Shown here in pieces: positions 35,401 to 45,211 of a stretch of 64,000 bases of DNA. Source of the stretch: Yarrowia lipolytica (taxonomy: Eukaryota; Ascomycota; Dipodascomycetes; Dipodascales); contig NC_090772.1 in assembly GCF_001761485.1 (NCBI RefSeq), forward strand, positions 1,920,501-1,984,500, read 5' to 3'. Position numbers and translations under genes: made by a program. Within the stretch, counting starts at the first letter, position 1. Each line of letters opens with the position of its first letter. Below the pieces are notes generated by a model. It saw nothing but the letters and a program-made list of their open reading frames with translations, did not search any database and was not told the origin of the DNA.

Positions 35401-36269
35401 GTCGCCTGGACACTTGGATTCCGTCGTACCAGAACGTGGTGACTGTGGCTGCATTGGAGGCCAAGAAGCGGCTCTTTCTCAAGGGTCTATTTTCTGCCAA
35501 GCTGCAGGATCTCATCCAGTTCACGCGTTCTGTCAACTCATCGGAGGTGCGTCTGGCAGCTTTCGAGGCTATGTTGCACATTGGTGGGCTTCGAAACCAC
35601 TACATTATGCATTATGTGTTCGCCTCGGCTGCTCTGGACGACTCTGCGCGGGTGCGAAACGGCATCATCGACCTCTTCACGCGGTATCTCGGCACTTTGG
35701 CCATCAAGGGTGATATGTCTGCAGATAACCATGCCGATGACAATGACGGTATGATTGTCGATGATGGTACCCAGGCGGCGATGGAGGCGCGAAAGGTGCA
35801 GATGGCTCGAACGTCGCTTACTGGGGCTGCAGATATTCTTCGAGACATGCTCCGGCAGGACACCAGTCTCCAGACTGAGCTGTGGGACTCGCTACGAAGT
35901 CCATACCACGGTCTGGAGGCCAAGTCGCAGTTGCTAGACGTGTGTCAGGTGCTGTTTGTACCTGTGGATGCTTTCAAGGTCAAGTTGTCGACCCCCAGTC
36001 TGATCAAGTTGGGCGTAGACTATTCTTCTGGAAGTTCTTTGGCTTTGCGGGTGGAGTCCAACATTCCTGCTCCGGAGAAGACGGCCGTGTTGCCTGCCAT
36101 CAAGAGCAAGCGGCTCAAGGAGCAGGCGCAGAGGTCGGAGATTGTGGTGGTATCCAAGAACAACCCAAAGGTCAAGTATTCGGTGAGGCCGGGCTTCAGG
36201 ATCACGACAAATCCCGGTCCCAAAAAAAAGGAGGTCAAGCGGTTGTCGGTAAAGCTCAGTTTCAAGTAA
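32475..36269 (+). CDS. TAF2: Taf2, TFIID subunit with inactive M1-aminopeptidase fold
   Basis: A 1264-residue protein. The start is the first ATG of the frame (MSRGFNVAHQKVSLDVD); the frame upstream lacks any ATG. The N-terminal part follows the M1 aminopeptidase layout: FNVAHQKVSLDVDL opens the saddle domain, QMGASGG near residue 408 stands where the GAMEN motif would be, and VALTTQWCG at about 441-449 stands where active enzymes have HExxH. Both zinc-binding histidines are missing, as is usual for Taf2, so it is a scaffold and not a peptidase. A strongly acidic insert lies at about residues 214-300 (runs of E and D). The C-terminal half looks like HEAT-type helical repeats and ends in a basic tail (KKKEVKRLSVKLSFK). 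Taf2 binds the initiator region of core promoters and contacts Taf1 and Taf8. The baker's yeast protein is about 1400 residues. Confidence 0.95.
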   Translation: MSRGFNVAHQKVSLDVDLGEKVLRGSTEITIVPSDLSIRQFRFDCRQAQIKSVLVNGKKATFTHHDASGYEAFSDSRTVSDVHQHHLYRKYIDHAHKEVLEGELEVNLPRGVKVSYQDTSRETGPAADEEAVGVYAPLIVTISFVVRDPKTGVTFVGGHGSRLKKSFWHAYTTHAPIGAATSHWLPCVDGLWSRCTWQFEVTVPRTVGSLGGARVEEEEPDVDMEDADDDEGLEGATPRVKEELADEHVVKKELTTETGSPKQTVDDDDEDEEMEQDDKEEELDLEMEIEIEVVGNGAVVEELSHADASKKTIAYSLWNPVSAQHIGFAVGPFVEAPLPDFRDTDEDEDGGTPAGFPIKVFALPDQVSDASNTCVFLHKAIEFLTNEYGSFPFDAMSVVFVSEYGKAQMGASGGLCVASDDFLYPPDVVDPLLSSTEALTVALTTQWCGVNIVPRTWNDTWLTQGLAIYMAALFMKRLMGNNEYRYRFKRLAEMICEEDVGRPPLAKPHFRFPLFPKDLSFINLKAPGVLFILDRRMTKIDKTFGLSRVIPRIFLQSLSGDLVNNALGTNHFYKLCERVSHCKLDEFFDQWVYSSGVPVLQVTQRFNKKRMFIEMGIRQTQTDKSGEKKPVEDTFIGDVIRSEEGVDHGDEEEGGPKTPLFTGPITIRIHEADGTPYEHVVDIKHIFTKLDIQYNTKYKRLKRNKKEVEAAATVTATAAPPAASASNNEEDEVGVVISCLGDVLQTDAELEEWELSEWGKDEEMRMSNEAFEWLRIDADFEWICKIHVNQPDYMYASQLQQDRDVVAQYESVQFFAESRPSKVYSTILLRTLIDRRYYYGVRVAAALGLVKMAVSETSYIGQTHLLKAFQNLFCFPNSSIPRSNDFSDFPTYFVQKAITRAFSQIRNGDGECPAEIRTLILDILAYNENSTNSMSDSFYLSDLITFLADVLCSSDSNDESTREFAARAVNEIDRCGRLDTWIPSYQNVVTVAALEAKKRLFLKGLFSAKLQDLIQFTRSVNSSEVRLAAFEAMLHIGGLRNHYIMHYVFASAALDDSARVRNGIIDLFTRYLGTLAIKGDMSADNHADDNDGMIVDDGTQAAMEARKVQMARTSLTGAADILRDMLRQDTSLQTELWDSLRSPYHGLEAKSQLLDVCQVLFVPVDAFKVKLSTPSLIKLGVDYSSGSSLALRVESNIPAPEKTAVLPAIKSKRLKEQAQRSEIVVVSKNNPKVKYSVRPGFRITTNPGPKKKEVKRLSVKLSFK

Positions 36270-36580
36270 TAATGTATATTTATGATGATTGTATTGGGGG
36301 AGGGGGGAGGAGGTAGGAACAGAGAAGACGCAAGTTTGTAGGAGGAGGTGTAGTCGTTTCCACCAGTAGTACTACGACGCCTTTGCTGGAGAATGGGAGA
36401 GTACATCTGCGGTGAACTCTGCGGTGAGCTCTCGTGGTTCAGTTGACTGCTGAACACATCTTTTGGTCAAACACGTGACAATGTTGGTGGATTTCTGATG
36501 ACCGGCCCGCTTCTTTTGAGTGTATATGTCTGTAGAGTAAGAAGGAGAGAATGTATATATTATTTATACGTCATGTCGTG

Positions 36581-36621
36581 TTTTTTTTTTTTTTTTTTTT
36601 TTTGTTTTTGTTTTTGTTTTT
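36581..36621. repeat. Long T tract with TTTTTG repeats
   Basis: About 23 consecutive T followed by three GTTTTT units on the plus strand, about 310 bases downstream of TAF2. It is a simple low-complexity tract. Confidence 0.85.
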
Positions 36622-38664
36622 AAGTCTTCTTTTTTTGTATCTGTTTTTTCATAAAAGTAGTTGTTCGCCTCCAAGTCTGCGCTATGTTTTCGTTCCAGAG
36701 CACTTTGAGGTATAGACACAAATGGTACACAATCTCTATAGAGGCCAAAGATTTCAATAATGAAGTCCCTATGTGTCTAGCACCTCCATCGCGTTCTGTA
36801 AATGGATATTTAAACCTGGACTGGACATGTTCCGTATGTGCTACAAATGAGGTTTGTCATAACTCGATAAGGGGTCTATCAGTGGAGTTTGGGAGTTAAA
36901 AATATGGCATAATGAGGTCCAATAAATACAATAATCGGCTCTGTTTTTCTCTATCTCTCTTCTGGCATTCAGGAGCATCAATTCAAGATGTTTGTCTAAG
37001 TAGAATGGAACGATGGGTAATAATTCAGGCTGAAGAGTCACGTGTTCAAGCCAATTGTCCAAAGTGACAAGTGCTAGGGCTAATTATATCTTGTCTCTAA
37101 ACCATTCCAATGCGTGCCCTTTGCGCTGGAACAACGGCGAATATTTTCAGTACAAACACATCGATGCAAGTAGGTACAGTATGTAGTCAAGTAAGTTGCT
37201 CTTGCTAGGGTAGCTAATGTGTAAACAGTGAATGATACAGTACTGATAGGTTGATTATCGTATCCTGCAGTAAACTGCTTTACGAGTAGAATGACTGACC
37301 GTCCCTGGTCTGGACCGTAAGCATTATCCCGGAAGCCAGTAGCGTAGCGTAGCAGTAGAGTCCGAGACGAGGAACTTGGGAATGGTAATTGATCATTTGA
37401 TCACTGTAGCACTTTATACACCTTTTGAAAGGTCTTTGTTGATCCTCTGGTGGTGATTGATGGTAATTACTCTCTCTCAGAGGGAAAATGGAGAACACTA
37501 TTAGGAGCTCCGGACAAATTGGAATCGTAATCCAAGGCTTGTGTCCATGGCACTGTCAATGGTTGTTTCTAGTGATTCGCTAACTCTTGGCAGTTACTCA
37601 ATGCTTTCAATGGTGTCTAGACGTATTCATGACAATTTTCACGTCTCTTCGAGCTTCACGATGATGATGAAGATGTCTTGGGTATCGTCCAACCAAGGCA
37701 CGAAGAAGCTGACCGACAACCGTGATGAAAGAGCTGACGAGGAAACGAGAAAGCTTGGAAAGAAGAACTTTCGAGTCTTCACGAGAAAAGGGAGGGACTG
37801 TTTGACGTTGTGGACTTGTGAAGGGAGCAAGAACAAGTACATAGGTGAAAAGGAATGGTGAGACAACTGCTGTGAACCATGGAAAAGACGATCATCTGAA
37901 GGATGTAGGACAATGAACCAACGGAGCTGAGTCGAAAAATCTACTTTGGGGTTCATCCTGATGTCAGCTAGAGTCAAGCAGTGACTAGAAACAACCCATC
38001 GACATGTAAGGCACATGCTGCGTTCTCATCGAAAAGTGGCAGCTCCGGAGACTCCTATTCACATCTCAAGTTCGGGGAACGGATCGAAACGTCGAAATGA
38101 CCCCATTGGATAAAATCCCTGGAGAATCATGAGATCATGATCGGGTAACCTGATACACTAGCACAACAGTGTCTGCATGATGTTTTGCTGCATCCAGTGT
38201 GAAACAAGTCACCAGAATCACTGTAGATATACCTCCAGCTGGTTCATTAGTAGATAAATGACGCCCCATCAACTCAAACGATTTGAAGGTATATCTATAA
38301 TGTCGTAGAGCTTTTTTGTCCCTTTCCAAACGACCCAGGGTATCTCTTGGTACGTCGTCTTGTCAAGTACAGTACTGAGACGACGTACTGAGAGGTGAGG
38401 TATTGAGAGGCGATGACTGAGTCGTAGAGTGGCTGAACGTGAAGTAGTGGAAGAATCTGGACCCGGCGCTAATCTGTGGAATGTCCAACATGGCATCCTC
38501 GTAGATGTGTGACTGTCGGCTTCTCACCACCTCTTCGTCTGTATATATTTTCGGTGACAGCCGAAGATATCGCTCCTTTTCGCTGCCAGCAGTTGTGGAT
38601 CAATTGAGCAATTGTTCTATTGAGAAATTGAGGGTTTCTGAAGTGTTTGGTTTTTGTTTTTTTT

Positions 38665-38760
38665 TATATTTATTTATTCATTATTCATTTATTCATTTAT
38701 TTATTTGTTTATTAATTTATTTTATTTATTTATTATTTATTATTTATTTATTTCAATTTT
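38665..38760. repeat. ATTT microsatellite
   Basis: Units of ATTT, ATTC and ATTA recur for nearly 100 bases. The open plus frame through it (runs of F, I, L and Y) is a product of the repeat. Confidence 0.8.
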
Positions 38761-40387
38761 TTCCCAACCTTTTACTTGACCCTCCCAACTAAACTCCCAC
38801 CTGGTTGGGTATATTCCACTACATTGTAGGTCTGAACTCCACCTCTGCACGTCTCTCCACCTCGGAATATTCACAAGAACTTGTAGGCAATCATGCGACC
38901 CAGAAGAGCTACCAGTCCTTGTCGATTTTAGCGGGATTCAGCCAATCTCAAATTAAAGGAATCGGATTTTTTTGATAGAAAAAAAAATTAAAAAAATTAA
39001 AAAATTAAAAAAATTAAAAAAGCTTAAATTATTATTAAATACACAGGTTAATTACTTCATTTTGGACCCGCTCAAAGTGCCCAAATATCAAATTTCGCCT
39101 TTAATAAATGATACCACTCTGATCCCATGTATCACGTGATCCCATCCAACCTTTCGTCGATTCTATCTCACCAGTATTTGTCGATCGGGGTTCTATCTCT
39201 GTACGTCTGCTCCGCCACGTGACTGTCTAAGACAAAAAGTAATAAAAAAATATTACAAAAAATATATCACAAAAAAAATATTTTCTATTTGTTTCAGGTG
39301 AACAGCCTGGCTCCAGTGTGGCGTGTATTGGCTGAGCAAAAAGGCGAAAAATATATATTTTCCCTGAGTAGTAATATTCTGGCCGATTTTTGTTAAACAG
39401 AGCAGAAGAAAACTTGAAAAATTGGGAAAAATTGAAAAATTGGGGAAACAAAAAAATAATATTTGAAACCCTTCTCCAAGAACACCCGAATAATTGGGGG
39501 AAAAAAATCAGCAACAAATTCACCCTGAAAATGAACCAAAGACTTCTCTGAGACCTCGGTACCATTGCCACGCGCCCAAAAAGAAAGTGCCACTCCGGAC
39601 AGCCCATTTCGCCGTTAAAGTCTGAAACGAAATTGCATCAGAATACGTCGATCTCTCAATGCTAATTTGGGATGTAAGCGAGATGGACAAGGAGGCTTGG
39701 AGGGAGCTTTTGTGAATATTTTGGGTATATTTTGTTCATATTTTGGGTTTCTTCAGTGTGATTTTTTTTTCTTCTTTTCTTCTTTTTTTGCTGACCTTTC
39801 TCGTCACGTGACCAAACCACACCAACATTGTGTCTCGTCACGTGACGGCACAGTGCGCGCAACCCAAACACGCTCTGTATCAGCCTACTGTAGTGTGGAA
39901 TGTGAAGCTGAATTTAAATTCTGAATTTTAAACTTAAAAAGCGGGAAATAAGAAAAATTAAAAAAGGAAACAAAAGAAGCAAAAAGGCAACCCAGTGCAC
40001 GTGGACTCGTACCCGTAAGACTGGTAACGTGGTTTTAGTGAATAATTAGTGGACAATTAGTGGACTGTTCGTGGAAGCAGATTTATTGGGGGTTCAGAGG
40101 TCTTTTAAAAAATTAACATATGATTTCTTTCAATTATTAGTTCATTTATTCATTTATTCCTTTATCTTTTTGAGCCCACCCCTTTGACCCCTGAATGGCG
40201 CCTTTTTGCAGGGGAAAAAAATATCCACAAAGCCATGGGACCCCTAACAGGCCCCGGAAAGTGTACTGTACAATACTTACAGGCTTGTGTTTTTTTAGCT
40301 GGTTGTGTGTATGACGCCCATCTTCCTATTTTATTTTATTTTATTCTCTTTTTTAGTGTATTCCATTTTAATATCATAGGGTCTGTA

Positions 40388-40476
40388 GAGTCTGAGTCTG
40401 ACAGTTTGAGAGTGAGTCTGAGAGTCTGAGAGTGAGTCTGAGAGTCTGAGAGTGAGTCTGAGAGTCTGAAAGACTG
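40388..40476. repeat. 20-bp tandem repeat of GAGTCTGA type
   Basis: The unit AGTGAGTCTGAGAGTCTGAG is present about three times from 40411, with degenerate copies on both sides. Confidence 0.8.
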
Positions 40477-41534
40477 TGCTTCTCTCAGAGGTTAGATGCG
40501 ACTTGGAGAAACATCTGTGTCCATTCAGAGGATATAAATGTGCTACAATACAAGTTTTGTTGTAATTGTTGGCTATTTTACTCTTTTTTCCTTACGCAAA
40601 AAAAGAAAGAAAAAAGGGGGGGGAAAAAAAACAGATTTATTTTTGAAAATTGTTGCCCCCGTACTGAACATGGTCAATAATATGGAATCGCGAAATTTCA
40701 CCCCTCACTCTAGCCCGCCGTATCTCACTAGTGTCGACGCTAATGGTCTGGAACGTAGTGTTTGGCAGAGCGTAATGAGCTGGAGATGAGATCCGGAAAA
40801 GGGTGGTTCTAGGCAGTTCGACGGGACCCGAGATGGTTTGAGCGACGGATGAAATGCGTGGGAAGTACTTTATGTCATCTCCCACCGTTTCGGACGCCGT
40901 TTTGAGATATATATAGCTCCAAGAGTAGGGTGCTGTGTACACCTCAAGCGTGACAGATGTTGACAGTGACGTATGACAGAGAGTGGGCACTAGAGACAGC
41001 TCTAATATGACACCAGATGTCAGCGGAACGAAGTCGACTACAGATATACACCATCTGGGCTTTTGGTGGATTTACTATAATTATTCTGTGAGCGAGGAGA
41101 GTCGAGAGGGGTTGAAAGAGCTAGCGGTTAGTTGTGTGATACCGCTAGAAGTTGGGCAATGTAAAAAAATGACTCAAACTGGAGAAATAATCAACTTTTC
41201 CTGGTTCCAGGTACAGTTGATTTCGGTTTGTAGCCGTTCAAACCGGCTCCCATTGGAACCAGTGCTGCTTTTCCAACTACAATTTCATGTCAGATTACAA
41301 CTTCTTTTTGCTGACTAAAACAATCCTTCGGCTTACTTAATCCATGTCAACGGTGGTCATCCACTACTGAGAGCCCAAACTAGTCAAATTCGACTCCTCC
41401 CTTTTTCTGCCACCCTCTCAATCCCAACTTAGTCAGCAACACGTGACCCCACGTCCAAAAATACCCCAATAACCGTTTCTATACATCTCAGCTCATCTAT
41501 AAGAATGTATAGAATCTCATTTATACCGAAAACC

Positions 41535-41563
<29 letters not shown>
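41535..41563. repeat. 29-base A tract
   Basis: An uninterrupted run of about 29 A on the plus strand, preceded by TACCGAAAACC. It could be a replication-slippage product or the tail of a retroposed sequence. The sequence upstream (41.3-41.5 kb) matches no element that I know. Confidence 0.7.
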
Positions 41564-41567
<4 letters not shown>

Positions 41568-42057
41568 TTCTGCAAACGGAAATTCCACCAACCTTAAATA
41601 CCAATGATAGAAAAATGAACATATCCAACAATTGGAGATAGATGGAGAGATGAGAGTAGTACCGTTGTATTCGGGGCACCATGTCCATCATTTTGGTACA
41701 AGAATTGGAGCTACAGCGTTTCTGAAGAGTCCAATTGAGTCCTGTCAAGTCCCACTGATAAATCGCCTACGGATGGGTGCCACTGCCTACGATAGAAGTA
41801 CTGGTATGATCTGGCACAAGTAGGTGCCACTGATCTGGTCGATGACAGTCGCTCGGCGACCATCACCTCCCACGGTAAGTTATGCAAATGTCATTAATGG
41901 GTTGCCCCGGTATTCGAAAATACAATAGATAGCAGCACAAACAGAAGACTGCTGGCTGAGAGAAATTAGAGTTAGTGACGACTGGACAAGCCCAGTTGGA
42001 ATGTTCGCGGACCCAGTCGGAACATTCGCGGTTGGCAAGAAGAAACGCAAGAGCCTA

Positions 42058-43173
42058 TCATCTGTAGTTGACGCTCACATTGCTCAAATTGCTCATGGAG
42101 TACACCTGGGGGGAAAAATGCTGTTTCACATTAGCAGGCGAATTCTGCTGGCTAATGGGAAAGTACGCCGATGACGGGGTGCTGGCCTCGGAAAAGGTGG
42201 TGTGGATGGAAGATGCAGGAGAGTGGGGCGCCGAAAGGGTTGGGGGAGGGGTGGCCGGGTTGGGGATCGCAGTGGGGTTGCTGTTGGCGGCCTGCGACAC
42301 AAAGCTCTGCACAATCTGGGCGGCGTTGCAGTACGACTGGCGTGAGTACTTCTTCTGGACCGCCCGCGACGGCTGCTGCATGTGCTGGGCCAGGGTCGAC
42401 AGACAGTGCATCTCGGCGCTGTTTCCTCCAGCCGACGACGGGTAGATGGAGGAGTGCATGTTGGGGTTGGGGCAGGGGATGCCGAGAATATGGTAGGCCA
42501 GGGTTCGGGCGCACGAGGCCACGAGACTGGGGGCGAACGAAAAGAAGGTCCGCGGGTAGAGAGCAATCTCGCACAGGTAACGAGACACGTGTCTGATGGT
42601 TTGTGTCACCTGCTGGCTCTCGGGCCCCAGAAACAGGTCCAGGTACGAGTCGGTGGTGGGGTGGCCCACGGTCCATTCCAGGGTGTTGAGCACGTGGCCC
42701 TCCATCTGGCAGAACATGTCCTCCTCGTAGGCGCCGCAGCACATGTGTTTGAGGTCCGAGATAGTCGGCACCCGGCTCTTTTTGTCCTCGTACTTAGCTG
42801 CGATCCACAGGCAGGTGCATCCCACCAGCTGGTAGTGCTTCTTGTACACCACTCGCTTGGAGCAGTACCGGTCAATCAGGTTGATGGCGAGAAACAGCGT
42901 CTGGGGCTGGAGTCGCAGCGTCACATGAGTCTCGACGATGAAGTCCAGAAGGTAGGGACGCATGTGCCACTCGAGTTCAGGCTGCAGATCCATCATCGAA
43001 GCCTCGGGCAGGGTCTGCTGTTGCATCGTGGCCATGTGCGCGATGATGTCGTCCTTGTACTCGGCCTCGACCCGGCGAGAGATGGCTTGTTCGATGACGT
43101 TGAGTCGCTGTGCCGGCGTGGGGGTTGCCCGTTGCAGTTCTTCGTTGATTAGTGATGCTAGGTTGTTTGACAT
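42058..43173 (-). CDS. G1 cyclin of the Cln/Ccn1/Hgc1 type
   Basis: A 371-residue protein with one cyclin box at residues about 65-180, followed by a second, more divergent cyclin fold up to about 235. Diagnostic blocks are QPELEWHMRPYLLDFIVETH, LFLAINLIDRYCSKRVVYKK, HYQLVGCTCLWIAAKYEDKK and FCQMEGHVLNTLEWTVGHPT. They match fungal G1 cyclins such as Candida Ccn1 and Hgc1 much better than B-type cyclins. The C-terminal 110 residues are rich in Ser, Thr, Pro and Asn (ATPPPTLSAPHSPAS), as expected for a phosphorylation-dependent degron region. The partner should be the main cyclin-dependent kinase, driving the G1/S step and possibly filament growth. The 5' flank is long, and its first 400 bases are rich in TGT and GTC repeats, which suggests a long regulated leader. 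No intron is apparent. Confidence 0.93.
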   Translation of the reverse strand: MSNNLASLINEELQRATPTPAQRLNVIEQAISRRVEAEYKDDIIAHMATMQQQTLPEASMMDLQPELEWHMRPYLLDFIVETHVTLRLQPQTLFLAINLIDRYCSKRVVYKKHYQLVGCTCLWIAAKYEDKKSRVPTISDLKHMCCGAYEEDMFCQMEGHVLNTLEWTVGHPTTDSYLDLFLGPESQQVTQTIRHVSRYLCEIALYPRTFFSFAPSLVASCARTLAYHILGIPCPNPNMHSSIYPSSAGGNSAEMHCLSTLAQHMQQPSRAVQKKYSRQSYCNAAQIVQSFVSQAANSNPTAIPNPATPPPTLSAPHSPASSIHTTFSEASTPSSAYFPISQQNSPANVKQHFSPQVYSMSNLSNVSVNYR

Positions 43174-44268
43174 TTGTGGAATGGGGGTGGCTTTGGGGTT
43201 GTGGGTATGATGGTATGACTTGGTGAGTCGTGACTTGACTTCTTCGATGTCACTTTTTAAGGACTGAACGACTGTGGTGAGTTGGTGAAGCTGGAGCTGT
43301 TGGAGCTAGTGGAGTTGTTGGAACTTCGGAACTGTTGTGTAACTGATGGAACTGTCGGAACTGGTTCTGTGTCACTGTTGCTGTCACTGTGTCTGTGTCA
43401 CTGGATCTGCAACTTGCCTCTGTGTCACTGGATCTGTGTCGCTGGAGGTCAGGGTCGGTTCTGTGCACTGCTTTGCTGGTTGTGCCTCACTGGTGCTGTT
43501 GCCGTTGCTGTTGCTGTTGCTGTGTCTGTGTCACTGGAGGTGCTGTTTTTGCGACTGTGTCTGTGTCTGTGTCACTACTGTGCCACTGTCTGCGTCTGTC
43601 GAATGAGTGAATGCCCGCGATGGATGAATGAATGACTACTGATGGCTCAGTTAAAGAAAAAGCGAGACGAAAGACGAACGACAAGTGCCGACCAAACGCA
43701 ACGACCCCCCAAGTATATATAAACAGACCGCTCTCTACATGCCAAACCAAGATGCCCGACATGCAAGGAGGTGTGGAATGCACAGATGCGCCTTGTTTGA
43801 AATTGAGTTCAAACAAAGTTAATTCCACACACATTACTGCGGAGAGGAGGGGGGAACAGATGGGAGAGATGGGAACGAGGGTGTCCACGGAAACCCCTCG
43901 AAAACAACTAATTACAGCCCAGAAACAAAATCTGGAAAAACAAATGTACCCAGATTAGATCAAACTACCACGTGGTATTTTCTTTTCTCGTTTTAAAGGC
44001 CCGAAATCCCGCTACAAACAGGCTCCACCAGACAGCTCAGCGCTCAGAGCTCGCACCTCAAAACTCTCTCACTACGAGCCAAAACTCAAACCAAACACGA
44101 CCACTTTAACCTCCACGTTTCACGCCAATTTTTAACGTTTCGCATTCTCTCAAAATCGCACAAAGATCTTCAAACTCTGTCTCAAACATTATTTTCGCAA
44201 AAATGAACCTTGGAAAATCACAAAGTTGACGAACCAACTACCTCCCTGAACTACACACTACGAACAAC

Positions 44269-44276
44269 ATGTCGAG
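44269..44276 (+). other. Possible orphan first coding exon with splice donor
   Basis: ATGTCGAG is followed at 44277 by GTAAGTGAG, an acceptable donor, after a 250-base pyrimidine- and A-rich leader of promoter type. A CTAACCCTAG acceptor-like site ends at 44658. Joining to it gives only a 30-codon frame. Another donor-like GTGAGTGCTG lies at 44761. No recognisable protein results, so this may be a non-coding spliced transcript or chance. Confidence 0.2.
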
Positions 44277-45064
44277 GTAAGTGAGTGAATGAAGGAGCGC
44301 AAATGAGTACGCTCGAAAGTGTTTCGAATATCACCCACGAATGAAGCCTCGCCGTCCCCTCACACCCCTACCTCTCCCCCTTCCATCTCCCCAACCCACT
44401 TTCCCTACCCTAACCCCTATCCAAGTCTCACGACACTCCCAGACAACACTGTACGAAGGTTGTGCCCCCTCACGGTGGAATACCGCCTTGAATGCGTGAA
44501 TTTAGCCCAAATCCGGATTTAGAGGCGATATTTGGAATCACGTGACTCTCATAATCCCAGTGATATGTCCAAGTCGCAGATTCGACCCGGTATTCTTCCT
44601 CCAATGGGCATTAGATTTCTCCAATGTGGGGTGGTGAAAGGCTCAACCCTAACCCTAGAGGTCCCGACCCTGGCCCCGATATTGGCGACATTGGGTCTCC
44701 AGAAAGCCCTAACCCTCGAAAGTTGGAAACCTGTTTCATGTAATACAGCCCGCGTAGCAGGTGAGTGCTGGGACAAAATTGGGGGAAATGACAAGAAAAA
44801 TGAAGAAAATGGATACAAAAAAAGGTCGAAAGAATGGTGTTTGACTGAGTAAAAATAATAGTCATTAATTTGGTTGCTTTTTTGGCATTAATTGGCCATT
44901 AATACACGTCCGATTCCATCTTGCTACAATGCGGTGTACAAGTACAAGTATGGGGAAATATGTCGATCAAAAAGAAAACGAGGCGCGAATCTAAACGTAG
45001 ATCGTGGGTCGATGGTTTGAAAGAAGAGAGCTTGGAGAGGCTGTGGACATGTGATTTGGGACGA

Positions 45065-45211
45065 TTACACAGGTGGTGTTGGGGGGTTACAGAGGTGTTG
45101 TCGGGGACTACACGGTTTCTGTCACGGGTCACAGAGGTTGTGTCACGGCTCACACGCTCCATGTCGGGGCCCGCACGCTCCGTGTCACAAATTACACGCC
45201 CCATGTCGTCA
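45065..45211. repeat. Seven tandem 21-bp units, open as heptapeptide repeats on the minus strand
   Basis: Seven degenerate units of exactly 21 bases start at 45065, 45086, 45107, 45128, 45149, 45170 and 45191. No insertions break the period although the units differ at many positions. A minus-strand frame of 126 codons (45279-44899) crosses the array and reads as seven-residue units such as PDMERVS, RDTTSVT, RDRNRVV and PDNTSVT (pattern xDxxxVx). Loss of sequence identity with a kept 21-base period and an open frame is what selection on a protein would give, but the flanking parts of the frame look ordinary and I recognise no family. Confidence 0.7.

Larger units (their letters stand above)
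36270..42057. other. 5.8-kb AT-rich gene-free stretch
   Basis: No recognised gene between TAF2 and the cyclin gene. It includes a 23-base T tract at 36581 followed by TTTTTG repeats, an ATTT-rich microsatellite (38665-38760), AAAAAATT repeats (38982-39025), a 20-bp array (40388-40476) and a 29-base A tract (41535-41563). TCACGTGA boxes occur at 39132, 39804 and 39838, with CCACGTGA near 39215. Several TACTGTA/TACAGTA motifs occur (37,166; 37,226; 38,367; 39,890; 40,265). A 145-codon minus frame overlapping the end of TAF2 is a shadow. The AT-rich block around 38.6-40.2 kb could contain a replication origin, but nothing proves it. Confidence 0.5.

Noticed and set aside
42382-43152. 256-codon plus-strand open frame
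   Set aside because: Antisense shadow of the G1 cyclin, whose conserved cyclin box fixes the coding strand.
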